Source: Bradyrhizobium glycinis
Lineage (GTDB): Bacteria > Pseudomonadota > Alphaproteobacteria > Rhizobiales > Xanthobacteraceae
Assembly (NCBI RefSeq): GCF_016031655.1
Contig: NZ_JACCHQ010000034.1
Coordinates: 1-64,000, forward strand
DNA length: 64,000 nucleotides
Direction: 5' to 3'
Position numbers and translations under genes: made by a program. Shown piece after piece: positions 55,153 to 64,000 of this stretch (the stretch's first letter is position 1; each line of letters starts with the position of its first letter). Under the pieces are notes generated by a model. It saw nothing but the letters and a program-made list of their open reading frames with translations, searched no databases and was not told the DNA's origin.

Positions 55153-55446
55153 GGCAAATCCATTTCAGTCCGGCGTTTTAGTGGCAGTCACAAGCGCTTC
55201 ATGACCACCGCGCGCCGGCGGAATGGTTGCCGTTGGGGTGTTCGATTGGGAAATCGAGATGCCGCCTTTTGGGTCGCTTGCAGCCCGGGCGATCGGCTCC
55301 TGACGCTCAATATGGTCACTTTGGCTGTCGCACGCAACTGGATTTGTGATGATTCCGTCGCCGCCGTTTGCTGCTATACTGCGTTCGCGCCCTGCTGGTG
55401 GGGGAAGGCGCGACCGTCAGACCTTTATCTCACGGAACCCACCACC

Positions 55447-55887
55447 ATGATCACCTTGGGACCACTGCTTGTTTTCCGCGTCATAGGGTTCTTCGCCTGG
55501 GTGCTCTTCACGCTTGCGGCCTTCGCGTTGCCCGTCTTCGCCCGCGTAACAATTGGCCTTGGGCCTTCCACACGGGAGCCGGCGCTCTGGGCGGCATCGC
55601 TGTCGCCCTCATGGCTGGCTGGCCGCAAGCTTCGGCATCGGCCAGCTCGCGCTCGCCCTCTCGAGATGGACTTGGCTCCGGCTCACAGTCATCATCTTCT
55701 ACGTCGCACCCGCCACCGGCGCCAGTTACAGCGCTACGCACGGAATTGCCAGACGGCGATGTCTTCACCCAGGTCGCAGACGGTTTTCGCGGTCGTCGGA
55801 GCCGTTGCCGTCAGCATCGCAGCTTTCATCCGCTTCACTGGAATGGCCGCAGACGGACCAGCAAGACAGCGCTTGGCTCGGGGCTGA
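55447..55887 (+). pseudogene. Small membrane protein of an integrative-element region, frameshifted
   Basis: Three frames combine into one protein of about 145 residues: LLVFRVIGFFAWVLFTLAAF, WAFHTGAGALGGIAVALMAG, FGIGQLALALSRWTWLRLTV and FAVVGAVAVSIAAFIRFTGM. Four hydrophobic segments are evident. Shifts lie near 55550, 55620 and 55735. The type is common near conjugation/integration genes in rhizobia, but I cannot name a function. Confidence 0.6.
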
Positions 55888-56265
55888 CATGTGTATGGGG
55901 CGGCGGCCCCGTATGACCAGTCACGACGGTAACTTGAGGACGCTTGCATTGAAACTATCGTTCAAGAGCGAAGTGAAATTGCTGACATTTACTCCTATTC
56001 TCATGAGACCATGGAAGGAGCTTGGAAAATCCTTAGGGAAGGTCTTGCGTGCAACTGTGTCGGCACTGACGCATCCGGGGCCGGAAGGGACTCGAGAGGC
56101 GTGTGGGGCTCGCACCGGTTGGCACTCATTCTTTGCAAGCAAGCTGAGCTCTTTCCTAGGTGTTTCACCATCATTACCCACGACGTCGGCGTCATGTTTG
56201 GCGCGGACGTCGATGCTTACGAGCAGGCCTGGATGGCTCGAGAAGTCGTCTCAAGCCGGCCAAGA
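55888..56265. other. No recognisable gene
   Basis: Only overlapping short ORFs. The 3' end of the outer-membrane gene lies immediately to the right. Confidence 0.4.
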
Positions 56266-57969
56266 TCAAGTCTTTGAGTCGAACTTGTAAGAGGCCTGAA
56301 AGAATGTACCCCAGCGCTCCACGCTGTACTTCGCAAATGAGCGCGGCTCACCTACGCAGCCGCTGCTGCTGCACAAAGAGTCGCTGTCCTTTTTGGTCCA
56401 CATGGCCCAATAGCGGCCCCCGACGCCGACGCTGATGTTCTCGGTGAGGAAGTAGGACAACACGCCTTCGATCTGGACTCCGCCGCCACCATTGCCGTGT
56501 TGCTCGTCAAAGATGGTCTTTGGGCGCAGGAGGTGATACTCACGCCCCTTGAAATCGGTCCAGGGCAGGTAAGCGATATCAGCGTTAAAGCGCCAGCGCT
56601 CGGTCAGCATAGCTTCGGCGCTCAGGCCGATCCGGGGCGCATTCCATTGCGTATTCTCGCTGCCAACGATCCTGTTGTCACCCGGATTCAGACATTGATT
56701 GCCCGGATTAGCGAACTCAACGCAACCGGTCGAATCCGAGCTCTGGCCGTAATAGGTCCAGCCTAGAAATCCACCGGCCTTGTAGTTCGTGCCGCGCAGG
56801 AAATCGTATCCGACATCGGCAGTGTAATATGTAAACTTTCCGTTTGACTCATCTGAAAGAGTGTTCTGGTAGGACAGTCCCTTGTCGGGCGACCAGTCTT
56901 CATCATTCGACTTCCCTTTGTTGAAGCCTCCGATACCCAGATTGCTCTTCAGGAACACTCCCCAGGGACTGTCAACACGGCCGAATAACTCCCCGGAAAG
57001 TCCGTCCAGTCCATGATAGGTGAGCCTCGACATCAGCAAGCCGGGATCTTGGTCTTCGTCCGCTGCGCTGTGATCCCACTGGAATTTCCCCCGGCTGAGC
57101 CAGAGCCGCGAGGCGCCTTCGAATGACCAGCCGGGCGCGTAGGGGATGGGCCGCGCGCTGGCTGGCGCCTTCATGTACAGTGGCGCATTAGACCACTCTG
57201 CGGCCTTTGGGTCGGCGTCGAAATGGTAGTTGAGGCCAATCTTTCCGATGTGGTAGTTGCTGGACAGGCTGGTTGTGTTCGCTGGCAGAATTGCAAGCGG
57301 TGGCAGTTGTACTGTGGGAGCCGTTGCCACACTCGGACCGCCAAAATGCAGATAGTCATACTCGACGTTCACCGACCATGCAGGTGTAATCGCTTGCTCG
57401 ATGCCCAGCCCGATGACGCTACCGAGACGACCATAGTCGAAATGGGTTTTCTCCTGAGACAGGTACGGGTATTCATAGTTGTTGACGACATCGCCCCTAT
57501 TGTTTTGCCAGGCTACGCCTCCCTTGAGATATGCCAGCGTGTGGCCGAGTGCGCCAAAAGCGTAGCCAATGCGGCCAGTCCCGGTGGCGAAGAGGTTGGG
57601 ACCTGCGTTGCAGTTTGCGCTCACAACCAGGCCCGAATGAGCGAGGCAGGTATTGGTGCCCTCGGAAATAACACCGCTGGCATCCAGTTCGACGCCAAAC
57701 ACCCAGCTGCTGCTCTGCCAATTGTAGCCGATCTGGCCACCCGCAAGAAATGCCGGGCTTTCCACGGTACCGCCATAAATCGAGGAACCGTAGGGATTGC
57801 TGAAGGTGGTTTGGCCGTACCCACCTCCGACGTGTCCGCCGATATAGCCACCCGACCAGTTCCATACGACCAGCGGCAGCTTCGGTTCTGGCTCAAGGCG
57901 CGCGTTGGCCGCACCGCTGGCCATGACTGCAATCATCGTGGCACCCAACAGAATAACTCTCGACTTCAT
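56266..57969 (-). CDS. Outer-membrane beta-barrel protein, two-domain
   Basis: The 567-residue protein from ATG 57969 begins with a signal peptide (MKSRVILLGATMIAVMASGA, cleaved after ANA near 23). The frame extends far upstream, but the signal peptide fixes this start. Residues about 30-250 are an Omp25/OmpA-like barrel (WSGGYIGGHVGGGYGQTTF, GYNWQSSSWVFGVELDASG, NVEYDYLHFG, IGLNYHF). Residues about 275-567 form a second barrel (GASRLWLSRGKFQWDHSA, YTADVGYDFLRGTNYKAGGF, ISVGVGGRYWAMWTKKD) ending in an aromatic (FQASYKF near the end), as outer-membrane proteins do. The second part has some resemblance to omptin-like barrels, but this is weak. A NifA/RpoN promoter lies upstream, so the gene is probably symbiosis-regulated. 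Confidence 0.85.
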   Translation of the reverse strand: MKSRVILLGATMIAVMASGAANARLEPEPKLPLVVWNWSGGYIGGHVGGGYGQTTFSNPYGSSIYGGTVESPAFLAGGQIGYNWQSSSWVFGVELDASGVISEGTNTCLAHSGLVVSANCNAGPNLFATGTGRIGYAFGALGHTLAYLKGGVAWQNNRGDVVNNYEYPYLSQEKTHFDYGRLGSVIGLGIEQAITPAWSVNVEYDYLHFGGPSVATAPTVQLPPLAILPANTTSLSSNYHIGKIGLNYHFDADPKAAEWSNAPLYMKAPASARPIPYAPGWSFEGASRLWLSRGKFQWDHSAADEDQDPGLLMSRLTYHGLDGLSGELFGRVDSPWGVFLKSNLGIGGFNKGKSNDEDWSPDKGLSYQNTLSDESNGKFTYYTADVGYDFLRGTNYKAGGFLGWTYYGQSSDSTGCVEFANPGNQCLNPGDNRIVGSENTQWNAPRIGLSAEAMLTERWRFNADIAYLPWTDFKGREYHLLRPKTIFDEQHGNGGGGVQIEGVLSYFLTENISVGVGGRYWAMWTKKDSDSLCSSSGCVGEPRSFAKYSVERWGTFFQASYKFDSKT

Positions 57970-58114
57970 CAAAGGCCTGCACTTTCCCGGTCCACAGCGT
58001 GTTCTTAAGATATCGCCAACGGTGAATCTTCGCGACAGAACTGACACTCGCGACAACGCGTGCCAGATCCGCTCCGAAAACACCGCACTACGATCGGTGA
58101 TGATGCCCGAATGA

Positions 58115-58207
58115 GGCAATGTATGTGCCAAACTGAATTCGTATATTTTGCAGGAGCTTCGTCGATCTGTTGCGTCATCTTGCTGACAAACTGTCTCAAG
58201 TCTGACA
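58115..58207 (-). promoter_or_regulatory. NifA/RpoN promoter of the outer-membrane protein gene
   Basis: On the minus strand TGGCACATACATTGCC (58130 to 58115) is a perfect -24/-12 element. TGTCTCAAGTCTGACA at 58192-58207 is a perfect TGT-N10-ACA site, centred near -95 from the predicted start (about 58104). The leader to the start codon is about 135 bases. A second TGGCAC at 58065-58060 has no correctly spaced -12 part. Confidence 0.75.
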
Positions 58208-58296
58208 ATCGGACTTTCCGACAGTCTTTCAATTTGCGAGCGGCATTGTCGACATTTCTCAGAACTACGAGTGTCAGGCTGAAATGTGAGAAGACG

Positions 58297-59000
58297 TCGC
58301 TGCCCATGGTCGACGATCACTCGCGCTATGCCCTTTGCCTGAAGGCATGTGCCAATGAGCAGCGCCCCAACGTGCAGAAGCATCTGACCCATACCTTCAG
58401 CTGCTATGGCCTGCCGGACGCCTTTTACATCGACAATGGCTCACCATGGGGCGATACGTCAGGCGCCCGCTGGACTGCGCTGAAGGTCTGGCTACTCAAG
58501 CTCGGCATCCACGTGGTGCACGCCAGGCCATGTCATCCGCAGGGCCGCGGCAAGAACGAACGCTTCCATCGCAGCCTGAACGCGGAAGTGTTTGCCCTGC
58601 GCTCGTTCCGCACTTTGCCGGAAGTCCAACGTGCCCTGGACAGCTGGCGCACGCTCTACAATCTGGAGCGGCCTCACGAGGGGCTTGGCAGGGCCGTCCC
58701 AGCCGATCGCTACCGGCCGGGCTCGCGGGCCATGCCGGGCCGCATTCCGAAGGTCGAATACGACGTCCGTGAGATCGTTCGCACCGTCTCCTCGACCCGC
58801 AGCTACATCTCCTTCAAGGGACAGATGTGGAAAGTCCCACAAGCCTTCTGCTGCGAGCGCCTTGCAATCAGACCGCTCGACCGCGACGGCAACTACGGAA
58901 TCTTCTTCGCCAGCTGGCAGGTCGCATCAATCGACTTGACCGATGGCTAACCTGTCAGCGATGTGTCGGAACAGGTGTCAGCCATGTCCCGGTCTAAACA
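58297..59000 (+). mobile_element. IS481-family element, 5'-truncated
   Basis: The frame to 58950 encodes the integrase-core half of an IS481 transposase: VDDHSRYALCLKACANEQRP, DAFYIDNGSPWGD, HPQGRGKNERFHRSLNAEVF and the C-terminal QMWKVPQAFC. The catalytic D, D and E are present. The N-terminal helix-turn-helix part is missing, so it cannot act. The element's right end (TGTCCCGGTCTAAACA) is at 59000. It is inserted close upstream of the outer-membrane gene's promoter. Confidence 0.85.
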
Positions 59001-59110
59001 TTAGTCCGGGCGGGGCATTACCTTGCGCAGGAGCCGGCGGCGATCTTGCGGCGGCGTCTCACCGACATGCGAGCTTCGCAGGATGGACGCACTGATTGCC
59101 TCAAGGAGCT

Positions 59111-60436
59111 TCAGTCGCAAGCAACCGAGGGCGCGTCGTCGTGCTTGAGGTGTCGCTTTCGGACATTGTAACTCACCAGCCAGATCACGCCGACTGCGAT
59201 CGGCACGAAGGCTGCGGTCAGGAACGAGGGCTCTACTCGCAGTCCGACGTCATGCGCGCCCTTGGCAAGATAGCTAAACAAGCTGACCACATAATATCCT
59301 ATCGCCCCGACCGATAATCCTTCGACCGTGCACTGCAGCCGAAGTTGCTGTCTCGCGCGCTCGTTGATAGCCTGCAACAGGTCACGATGTTGTCGTTCGA
59401 TTTCGACGTCGACACGGGTTCGCAACAGATCGGCGGCACGCGCGAGCTTGACTGACAGAGCCGCCTGACGATCCTCTACGGTCGCGCAGGTTCGCATTGC
59501 GGGCGCCATGCGGCGCGCCAGAAACGACGACCAGGTTGGATAACCCGAGACATCGTTGCCTTCGATGATGGATAGTCGCGATTGGACCAGCTCGTTGTAG
59601 GCCCTGCTGGCGCCGAAGCGAAACAGGCTGCCGGTCGCGCCTTTTTCGAAGGAGGCGGCCAGCGCCGTCAGCTCGGCAAGCAGATGGTTGTTGAACTGCA
59701 GCCCCTCACCGCTTTGCATTTTTTCGAGCGCCTCAACAAGACGGCGGTCGATGCGATCAACGGAAGGTGCAAGCTCAAGGGCCGCCGACAGGCCAAGCAA
59801 CGCCAGTGGACGGTAGGTCTCGATCTCCAGGAGCCGTTGCACCAGCGCTCCGAGATCGTGCGGCGTCAATCCGAGGTCGCAGACGAGGATTTTCGTAAAG
59901 CCTTTTTCGTCTACGCGGAAGTCTGAGGCGGCAACGCCTGCGCCGCTCTTTGTGGCAACCATGGCTAGGCTGTTCTTGTCAAAAACCTGTTCGGCGCGCC
60001 TGGTCGGCGAGGCGTCCTGCTCCACTTCTAGCCTGATCGCGACCAGCAACTGTCCGGTCTGACGCAACGCGTGGATCAGCGATCGGACGGTACCATCAAC
60101 TTTGTCAAAGCGGTCTGCGGCAGAACCATTTGTGTTACTCCAGATCCAGGTGAATGTTGTGAATTCCGAATGCTGCTCCCAGCGTAGCGTAGCGGACCCG
60201 ATGACAATCTGATGAAGTTTCGCCGATTGCTCAGGTGGCGGAAGATTGCGCTCGAGGCAAAAATCGATAAAACGGCAGCGATCGCTTGTGGCCGCCTCAC
60301 CCTGCGCAAGAAAAGCCAAGTGGATCACGCTGAATGGCGAAACAAGGCGCGTGAAAGGGCGTGCGTGCACTTCGCCGAGCACGGCGTCGCGTTGCGGATG
60401 TAGCGTGAAGGTTCGCAGATCCAATTCATCGACCAT
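59111..60436 (-). CDS. DUF3422-family membrane protein
   Basis: The 441-residue protein from ATG 60436 begins MVDELDLRTFTLHPQRDAVL followed by GEVHARPF, the hallmark of DUF3422. The body is soluble and helical. The C-terminus has two membrane segments (about 375-395 and 405-425: LSVGAIGYYVVSLFSYLAKG, FLTAAFVPIAVGVIWLVSYN). The length is normal and the gene is intact. The function is unknown. It stands alone, next to the IS481 end, and may be an older chromosomal gene. Confidence 0.9.
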   Translation of the reverse strand: MVDELDLRTFTLHPQRDAVLGEVHARPFTRLVSPFSVIHLAFLAQGEAATSDRCRFIDFCLERNLPPPEQSAKLHQIVIGSATLRWEQHSEFTTFTWIWSNTNGSAADRFDKVDGTVRSLIHALRQTGQLLVAIRLEVEQDASPTRRAEQVFDKNSLAMVATKSGAGVAASDFRVDEKGFTKILVCDLGLTPHDLGALVQRLLEIETYRPLALLGLSAALELAPSVDRIDRRLVEALEKMQSGEGLQFNNHLLAELTALAASFEKGATGSLFRFGASRAYNELVQSRLSIIEGNDVSGYPTWSSFLARRMAPAMRTCATVEDRQAALSVKLARAADLLRTRVDVEIERQHRDLLQAINERARQQLRLQCTVEGLSVGAIGYYVVSLFSYLAKGAHDVGLRVEPSFLTAAFVPIAVGVIWLVSYNVRKRHLKHDDAPSVACD

Positions 60437-61746
60437 GGATTGAAGCCCCTTTTCAGGGTGGGCAAGCAGCCGTCAGCCGCGCGAGGCCGTGGCAAGCAGG
60501 AGCGTCTTCCGCTCCCCCAGCGTGGTGCAGACAGGCGACCTCCGCTGCGGCAACCACATTGTCGATTGACAGATCGAGGCCCAAACACGACTCCCCATCT
60601 TGCTGCCGCCGCCCATGACGCGGAGAGGCGGTGCAGGATTCGGGCCAGCACTGTAGAAGGGGCACGCTCGCGTCCTTTGGCGCAATGTGGCTTTCGAAGA
60701 CAGTTGGAGGCGGGTTTCAGACATGAAACGCGCCTGTATCAGGCCACAGAAAATTGCCTGCTTCGCACGGTGATCGCCCGCCAGGCTGCTACATTATCTG
60801 AGACGCCATGCTCTGGACGGATTTGTCTATACAGAGGCCGGCGACTGACCGCGCCCGGACCAGCCGGGCAAGGCTTGCCCGATTGGCTGATAACGTCACG
60901 TCGCGTGAGGTTGGCGTGATCACGCAGCCGGAACGCACGCCGTCATCGTCGTTTGAGATGACATTCAGGGCAGTGCAAGCACCGCGGCTCGACCGCAGTG
61001 GGGCACATACGTGGCGAATGTCGTGAGCGATCGGCCGAATAGCGGCGGATCACAAGTACGGCCGACTCGACTTGGCGGGCGTATTGCTCGAGTGCGGTCG
61101 CGGAGGTTTTGATCCGTCGTAGCCGCGCGGCCGAGATCCGGTTTCCGTTGAATTCGCTCGCCGGTCTTTGTGCAGGACACGAGGATCGCCACGTTCTCGG
61201 GCGCAATCGGCGCGAACTCGCGGACTGCGCGCCAGCCTCCAATGGCTTCTAGGTGCAGTTGGAGACATCGGGCGCCATTCAGGTGCAACCCTGCGCGTGG
61301 GTGACCATCAGCCCGAAAGTTGGCATGCCCAGCGGGCTCGGTGTTTAGGATGAAGCGCTGCGGCGTGGCAACGAGATCAAACGTTGCGCGGGCAAGCCTG
61401 CCGACATCGAGAAGCTCCTGGCCCTCAACATCCCTCGCGAGTTCATGCCGATGATATGGCTGCAGCCCTTGAGCAAAGCCGGAAGGCGACGAAGCTTGCA
61501 GTCAGGAGGCGACTGCGTGCGACCGGCGTGTCAGCATTCAGACGCACGAGTTTCTCGGCGTGCGGTAAGCAACCCAGAGCGCGTTAAAGCGTTCTGCGGC
61601 TTTCACCTTAGAGACGATCATGAATTGCGTCCTCTAAGACTGAACTCAATAGGGAAAGCGGCATTCATCGCAGGCTTCTTTGCCGTTGTTCGCCATTGCC
61701 AAGCGCGCCTGATTTCAACTCTTCACATTCTAAGCGAATCCTCTCA
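60437..61746. other. 1.3-kb region without an assignable gene
   Basis: ORFs overlap on both strands. The longest readable minus-strand phrase is LQLHLEAIGGWRAVREFAPI followed by APENVAILVSCTKTGERIQ at about 61110-61260, which could be a decayed coding fragment of a family I do not recognise. A hairpin is listed at 61607. Confidence 0.35.
61607..61638. promoter_or_regulatory. Inverted repeat upstream of the queC remnant
   Basis: CTTAGAG (61607-61613) and CTCTAAG (61632-61638) are perfect 7-bp arms; allowing one bulge, they extend inward through ACG/CGT. It lies 109 bases upstream of the queC start. It could be an operator or a leader hairpin; it does not match a preQ1 riboswitch. Confidence 0.3.
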
Positions 61747-62311
61747 ATGACCAATTTCACATCCGAAAACACGCTCGTTCTATTTTCTGGCGGACAGGAA
61801 TTCCGTCGCCTGCCTCGCTTGGGCGCTGTCGGGCGTTGCCCGGGTTGAGACCGTCGGCTTTGCCTACGGCCAACGCCAAGTGATCGAGCTGACTTGCTGC
61901 GATCGGTTGCTGAACGGACTGAAGAAGCTGCGCGTAGACTGGGCGAGCAAGCTCGGCGACAACCATACGCTTGAGATCCCCACACTGGGGGCGATATCAA
62001 AGACCGCACTGACCCGCGAGGTGGCGATCGAGATAGGCGCGGACGCGATGCCTAACACGTTCGTGCCAGGCCGCAATCTGATCTTTTTGACCTTTGCCGC
62101 GGCGCTCGCCTATCCGCGCGGGATTTCTCATATCGGGCTGTATGCGCGAGAAAGATCATTCCTGCGCCCCCGATTGCCGGGACGTGACCATCCGCGCGGA
62201 ACGGTGCGCTCAACCATGGCATGTTGAGGGACTGTCAGTACACACGCCGCTGATGTGGCTGGACAAGGCGGTGATTTGGCGGCTTGTCTCCGAGCTCGGC
62301 GAGAGCCGGGC
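61747..62311 (+). pseudogene. queC: 7-cyano-7-deazaguanine synthase QueC, truncated and frameshifted
   Basis: QueC makes preQ0 in queuosine synthesis. Reading across frames gives TLVLFSGGQ (the PP-loop), a shift near 61790, then GFAYGQRQVIE, LGAISKTALTREVAIEIGAD, NTFVPGRNLIFLTFAAALAY, a shift near 62148, and DHSCAPDCRDVTIR with HTPLMWLDKAVIW. The C-terminal third with the zinc-binding cysteines is gone, cut at the end of the nuclease gene on the other strand. It is inactive. Confidence 0.85.
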
Positions 62312-63646
62312 TCAATTTTCACCACGGGCGTTTCGGTCGCCGAGCTCCTTCAGAAAGATTGTTCCGACATCCACGGCCCGCTGCGCACTTTCCGGATCGA
62401 CGTCAACGCCGTGCGCTGCCTCGTTCATGACGCGGATCGAATCGAGAAACTGTTGCGTGCTGGCCGGCGCGAGCCCACGGCGCTGGAGCTCTCGCAGCAT
62501 GATGCCAAGACCGGTCGGCCGGGATGGCGGAAAGCCGTTTGCGGTAGCGAAATCGCGCAGCGCGCGCTCAATCTCGATCCGCAGCTTGACGATGGACATG
62601 AGCGGAAACTCGCGGGCGAATTCCTCGACGGTTGGCAAATCTTGCTGAAGCTGAGGCGGCAGGGCTGGCGAGAGTTGATAGTGGGCGACACCCATCGGTT
62701 TGCAGGTATCGCGCAAAGCATACTCGACGATGACCTCGTTCCGGCCTTTGCAGAGAATTATGCCGATCGTCGGCTGGTCATCCTTGTGCCGAAGCTGGTC
62801 ATCGACCGCTGAGAGGTAGAAGTTCATCTTTCCCGCGAATTCGGGCTTGAAGTCCTCGATCTTCAGCTCGATCACCACGAAGCAGCGTAGCCGCAAGTGA
62901 TAAAAGAGAAGGTCGAGATAGTAGTCCTGGCCGCCGACCTCGAGATGGTATTGGCTGCCGACGAAGGCGAAGCCCTTACCGAGTTCGAGGATGAGCGATC
63001 GAAGGTGCTCGATCAGCCCGCGTTCGAGATCCCGCTCCAGCATTTCAGGGCCGAGTGAGAGAAAGTCAAAAGTGTAGGGGTCCTTAAGGATCTGTTGGGC
63101 AAGCTCAGACTAGTCCGCGGGCAAGGTCCGCGAGAAGTTTGTGAGCGCGCTGCCTTGACGGGCGAACAGGTTGCTGTCGATCTGATGGACGAGGACATTT
63201 CGACTCCATCCGTGTTCGATTGCCTGGCGCGCGTACCAGGCGCGTTGCTCAGGTGCCTTGAGGGCGTCGAGCAGTCGGACGTTATGGCCCCAAGGCAATA
63301 GTGCAACAACCTGTTGCACAAACTCGCTGTCCGGCCAGGCCTCCGCGAAGGCACGCATGTACTTGAGGTTTCGGGCGGACAGGCCGGTCATCTCGGGGAA
63401 AGCACGGCCAAGGTCATCGGCAAGGCGATCGATGACCTTGGCGCCCCAACCTTCTTTCTCCTGCCGGATGAGAATGTCCCGACCGTCCAGTACAGCAAGA
63501 TCAATTCGCGATTGACCGAAAGGCCGGCGCGATGTCTGGCGTCGGCGATCTTCGTCTTGAGGTCGCCAACGAACTTTGTGCGTCGATCTCGGTCGCCGTC
63601 TCGCGCCTTTTCGCAGTGGCGTGGGCTTGGAGGGTCGCTTTGTCAT
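62312..63646 (-). pseudogene. DUF1016/PDDEXK nuclease-domain protein (YhcG-like), broken
   Basis: Two parts in the same frame are separated by one TAG: ...SRTLPAD-stop-SELAQQILKDPYTFDFLSLG. The stop fits a single CAG-to-TAG change. The N-terminal DUF1016_N domain is readable (IDRLADDLGRAFPEMTGLSA, NVRLLDALKAPEQRAWYA) but also has a compensating frame disturbance before GRDILIRQEKEGW. The C-terminal nuclease part is complete (LEVGGQDYYLDLLFYHLRLR, FVVIELKIEDFKPEFAGKMN), with the D and ExK residues of PDDEXK enzymes. Such proteins are linked to defence. The gene's start overlaps the integrase stop (ATGA). Confidence 0.85.
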
Positions 63647-64000
63647 GCCGCCGCCTTCAAGCGCTTCTTGGCAAGCATCGCGCGCACGAACGTATCCCAC
63701 TTCGCCATGCCGGCACGCTTCTCAGGCATGTAGTGCCAGCGGTCGTAGTTCTTGGAGCTGACGTCTTGCAGCGCATGATTTTGCAGACGGTCTCGGATCT
63801 CTTTCGAGACGCCGGCCTTGCCGGCCAGAGTCTTGAATGTTCGCCGGAGGTCCCGATTTGTCGCATATGGGATCGTGAGGCTGAAGATTCTTGGTCTTTG
63901 ACCAGTCGATGATCCGCTCCTTGGCATCCCACTGATCAACGTGGAAGCGCGCGATTTCCTCGACGCGCTGGCCGGTCAGCATGAGGATTTGAACGGCGCG
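63643..64000 (-). pseudogene. Tyrosine recombinase (integrase), 3' part, frameshifted, open to the window edge
   Basis: Two frames give LTGQRVEEIARFHVDQWDAK followed by ERIIDWSKTKN, then TIPYATNRDLRRTFKTLAG and LQNHALQDVSSKNYDRWHYM. These include the catalytic arginine (DLRRTF), the histidine (NHALQD) and the nucleophile tyrosine (NYDRWHY). A frame change near 63890 and loss of the segment between ERIIDWSKTKN and TNRDLRR mark it as dead. It was the integrase of an integrative element, co-transcribed with the DUF1016 gene. Confidence 0.8.

Noticed and set aside
58050..58065. Second TGGCAC on the minus strand before the outer-membrane gene
   Set aside because: The -12 GC is displaced by one base; the site at 58130-58115 is complete and has a correctly spaced activator site.
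57970..58392. N-terminal extension of the outer-membrane protein frame
   Set aside because: The signal peptide starts at 57969 and the predicted transcript starts near 58104, so the extension would be mostly untranscribed and untranslated.
1..64000. CRISPR arrays, tRNA and rRNA genes
   Set aside because: No regularly spaced identical repeats and no cloverleaf or rRNA sequence were noticed on either strand by reading. A covariance-model scan was not possible.

Overview
The window reads as a stretch of a rhizobial symbiosis island, most probably Bradyrhizobium or a close relative. This is inferred from content: GC-rich alphaproteobacterial coding, NEL-type and SUMO-protease-type effector genes of the kind carried by nodulating bradyrhizobia, RpoN/NifA promoter signatures, a FixK/FNR box, and many IS remnants and decayed housekeeping genes. 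No rRNA, tRNA or CRISPR array was found.

Layout. 1-9.1 kb: two facing IS3-family fragments bracket a decayed isocitrate-lyase-family gene, a frameshifted metE that still carries a well-formed cobalamin riboswitch, small orphan ORFs with terminators, and an intact AbiE-type toxin-antitoxin pair. 9.5-13.3 kb: two putative host-directed effectors, a leucine-rich-repeat NEL ubiquitin ligase and a C48 SUMO protease. 14.4-21.2 kb: tssA-tssB-tssC-tssE-tssF-tssG of a type VI secretion system (T6SS). 21.4-23.1 kb: a dead IS630 element and a papain-like cysteine peptidase. 23.8-33.5 kb: a NifA/RpoN-type promoter followed by tagH-tssJ-tssK-tssL-tssM and a Ser/Thr kinase. 33.5-39.1 kb: a repeat-containing effector candidate, vgrG and hcp; both vgrG and hcp are preceded by RpoN-type promoters. 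39.1-40.8 kb: decay, including tandem repeats, an IS4 transposase tail and a broken LRR effector. 40.8-48.9 kb: a leftward spike-accessory operon (DUF2169/pentapeptide, pentapeptide, PAAR-like DUF4150, beta-helix, DUF3540, TPR). 49.4-53.8 kb: a trehalose-6-phosphate synthase with an extra C-terminal module, a decayed copy of the cysteine peptidase, and an aspzincin-type metalloprotease. 53.8-64 kb: fragments of an integrative element, an outer-membrane protein with its own NifA/RpoN promoter, an IS481 fragment, DUF3422, and decayed queC, DUF1016 nuclease and integrase genes.

How it fits together. The T6SS has sheath, baseplate, membrane complex, tube (Hcp) and spike (VgrG plus PAAR-like) genes, but no ClpV ATPase (TssH) and no PppA/TagF regulators in the window. 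RpoN-type sites with TGT-N10-ACA activator sequences precede the tagH operon and vgrG, and a weaker set precedes hcp, so much of the apparatus may be expressed together with nitrogen fixation. Four genes around the T6SS share one 60-80-residue module joined to different partners: SUMO protease, trehalose-6-phosphate synthase, metalloprotease, and helical repeats. This suggests a modular effector family that uses a common targeting or binding domain. Whether these proteins leave by the T6SS in this window or by a type III system elsewhere cannot be decided from the sequence.
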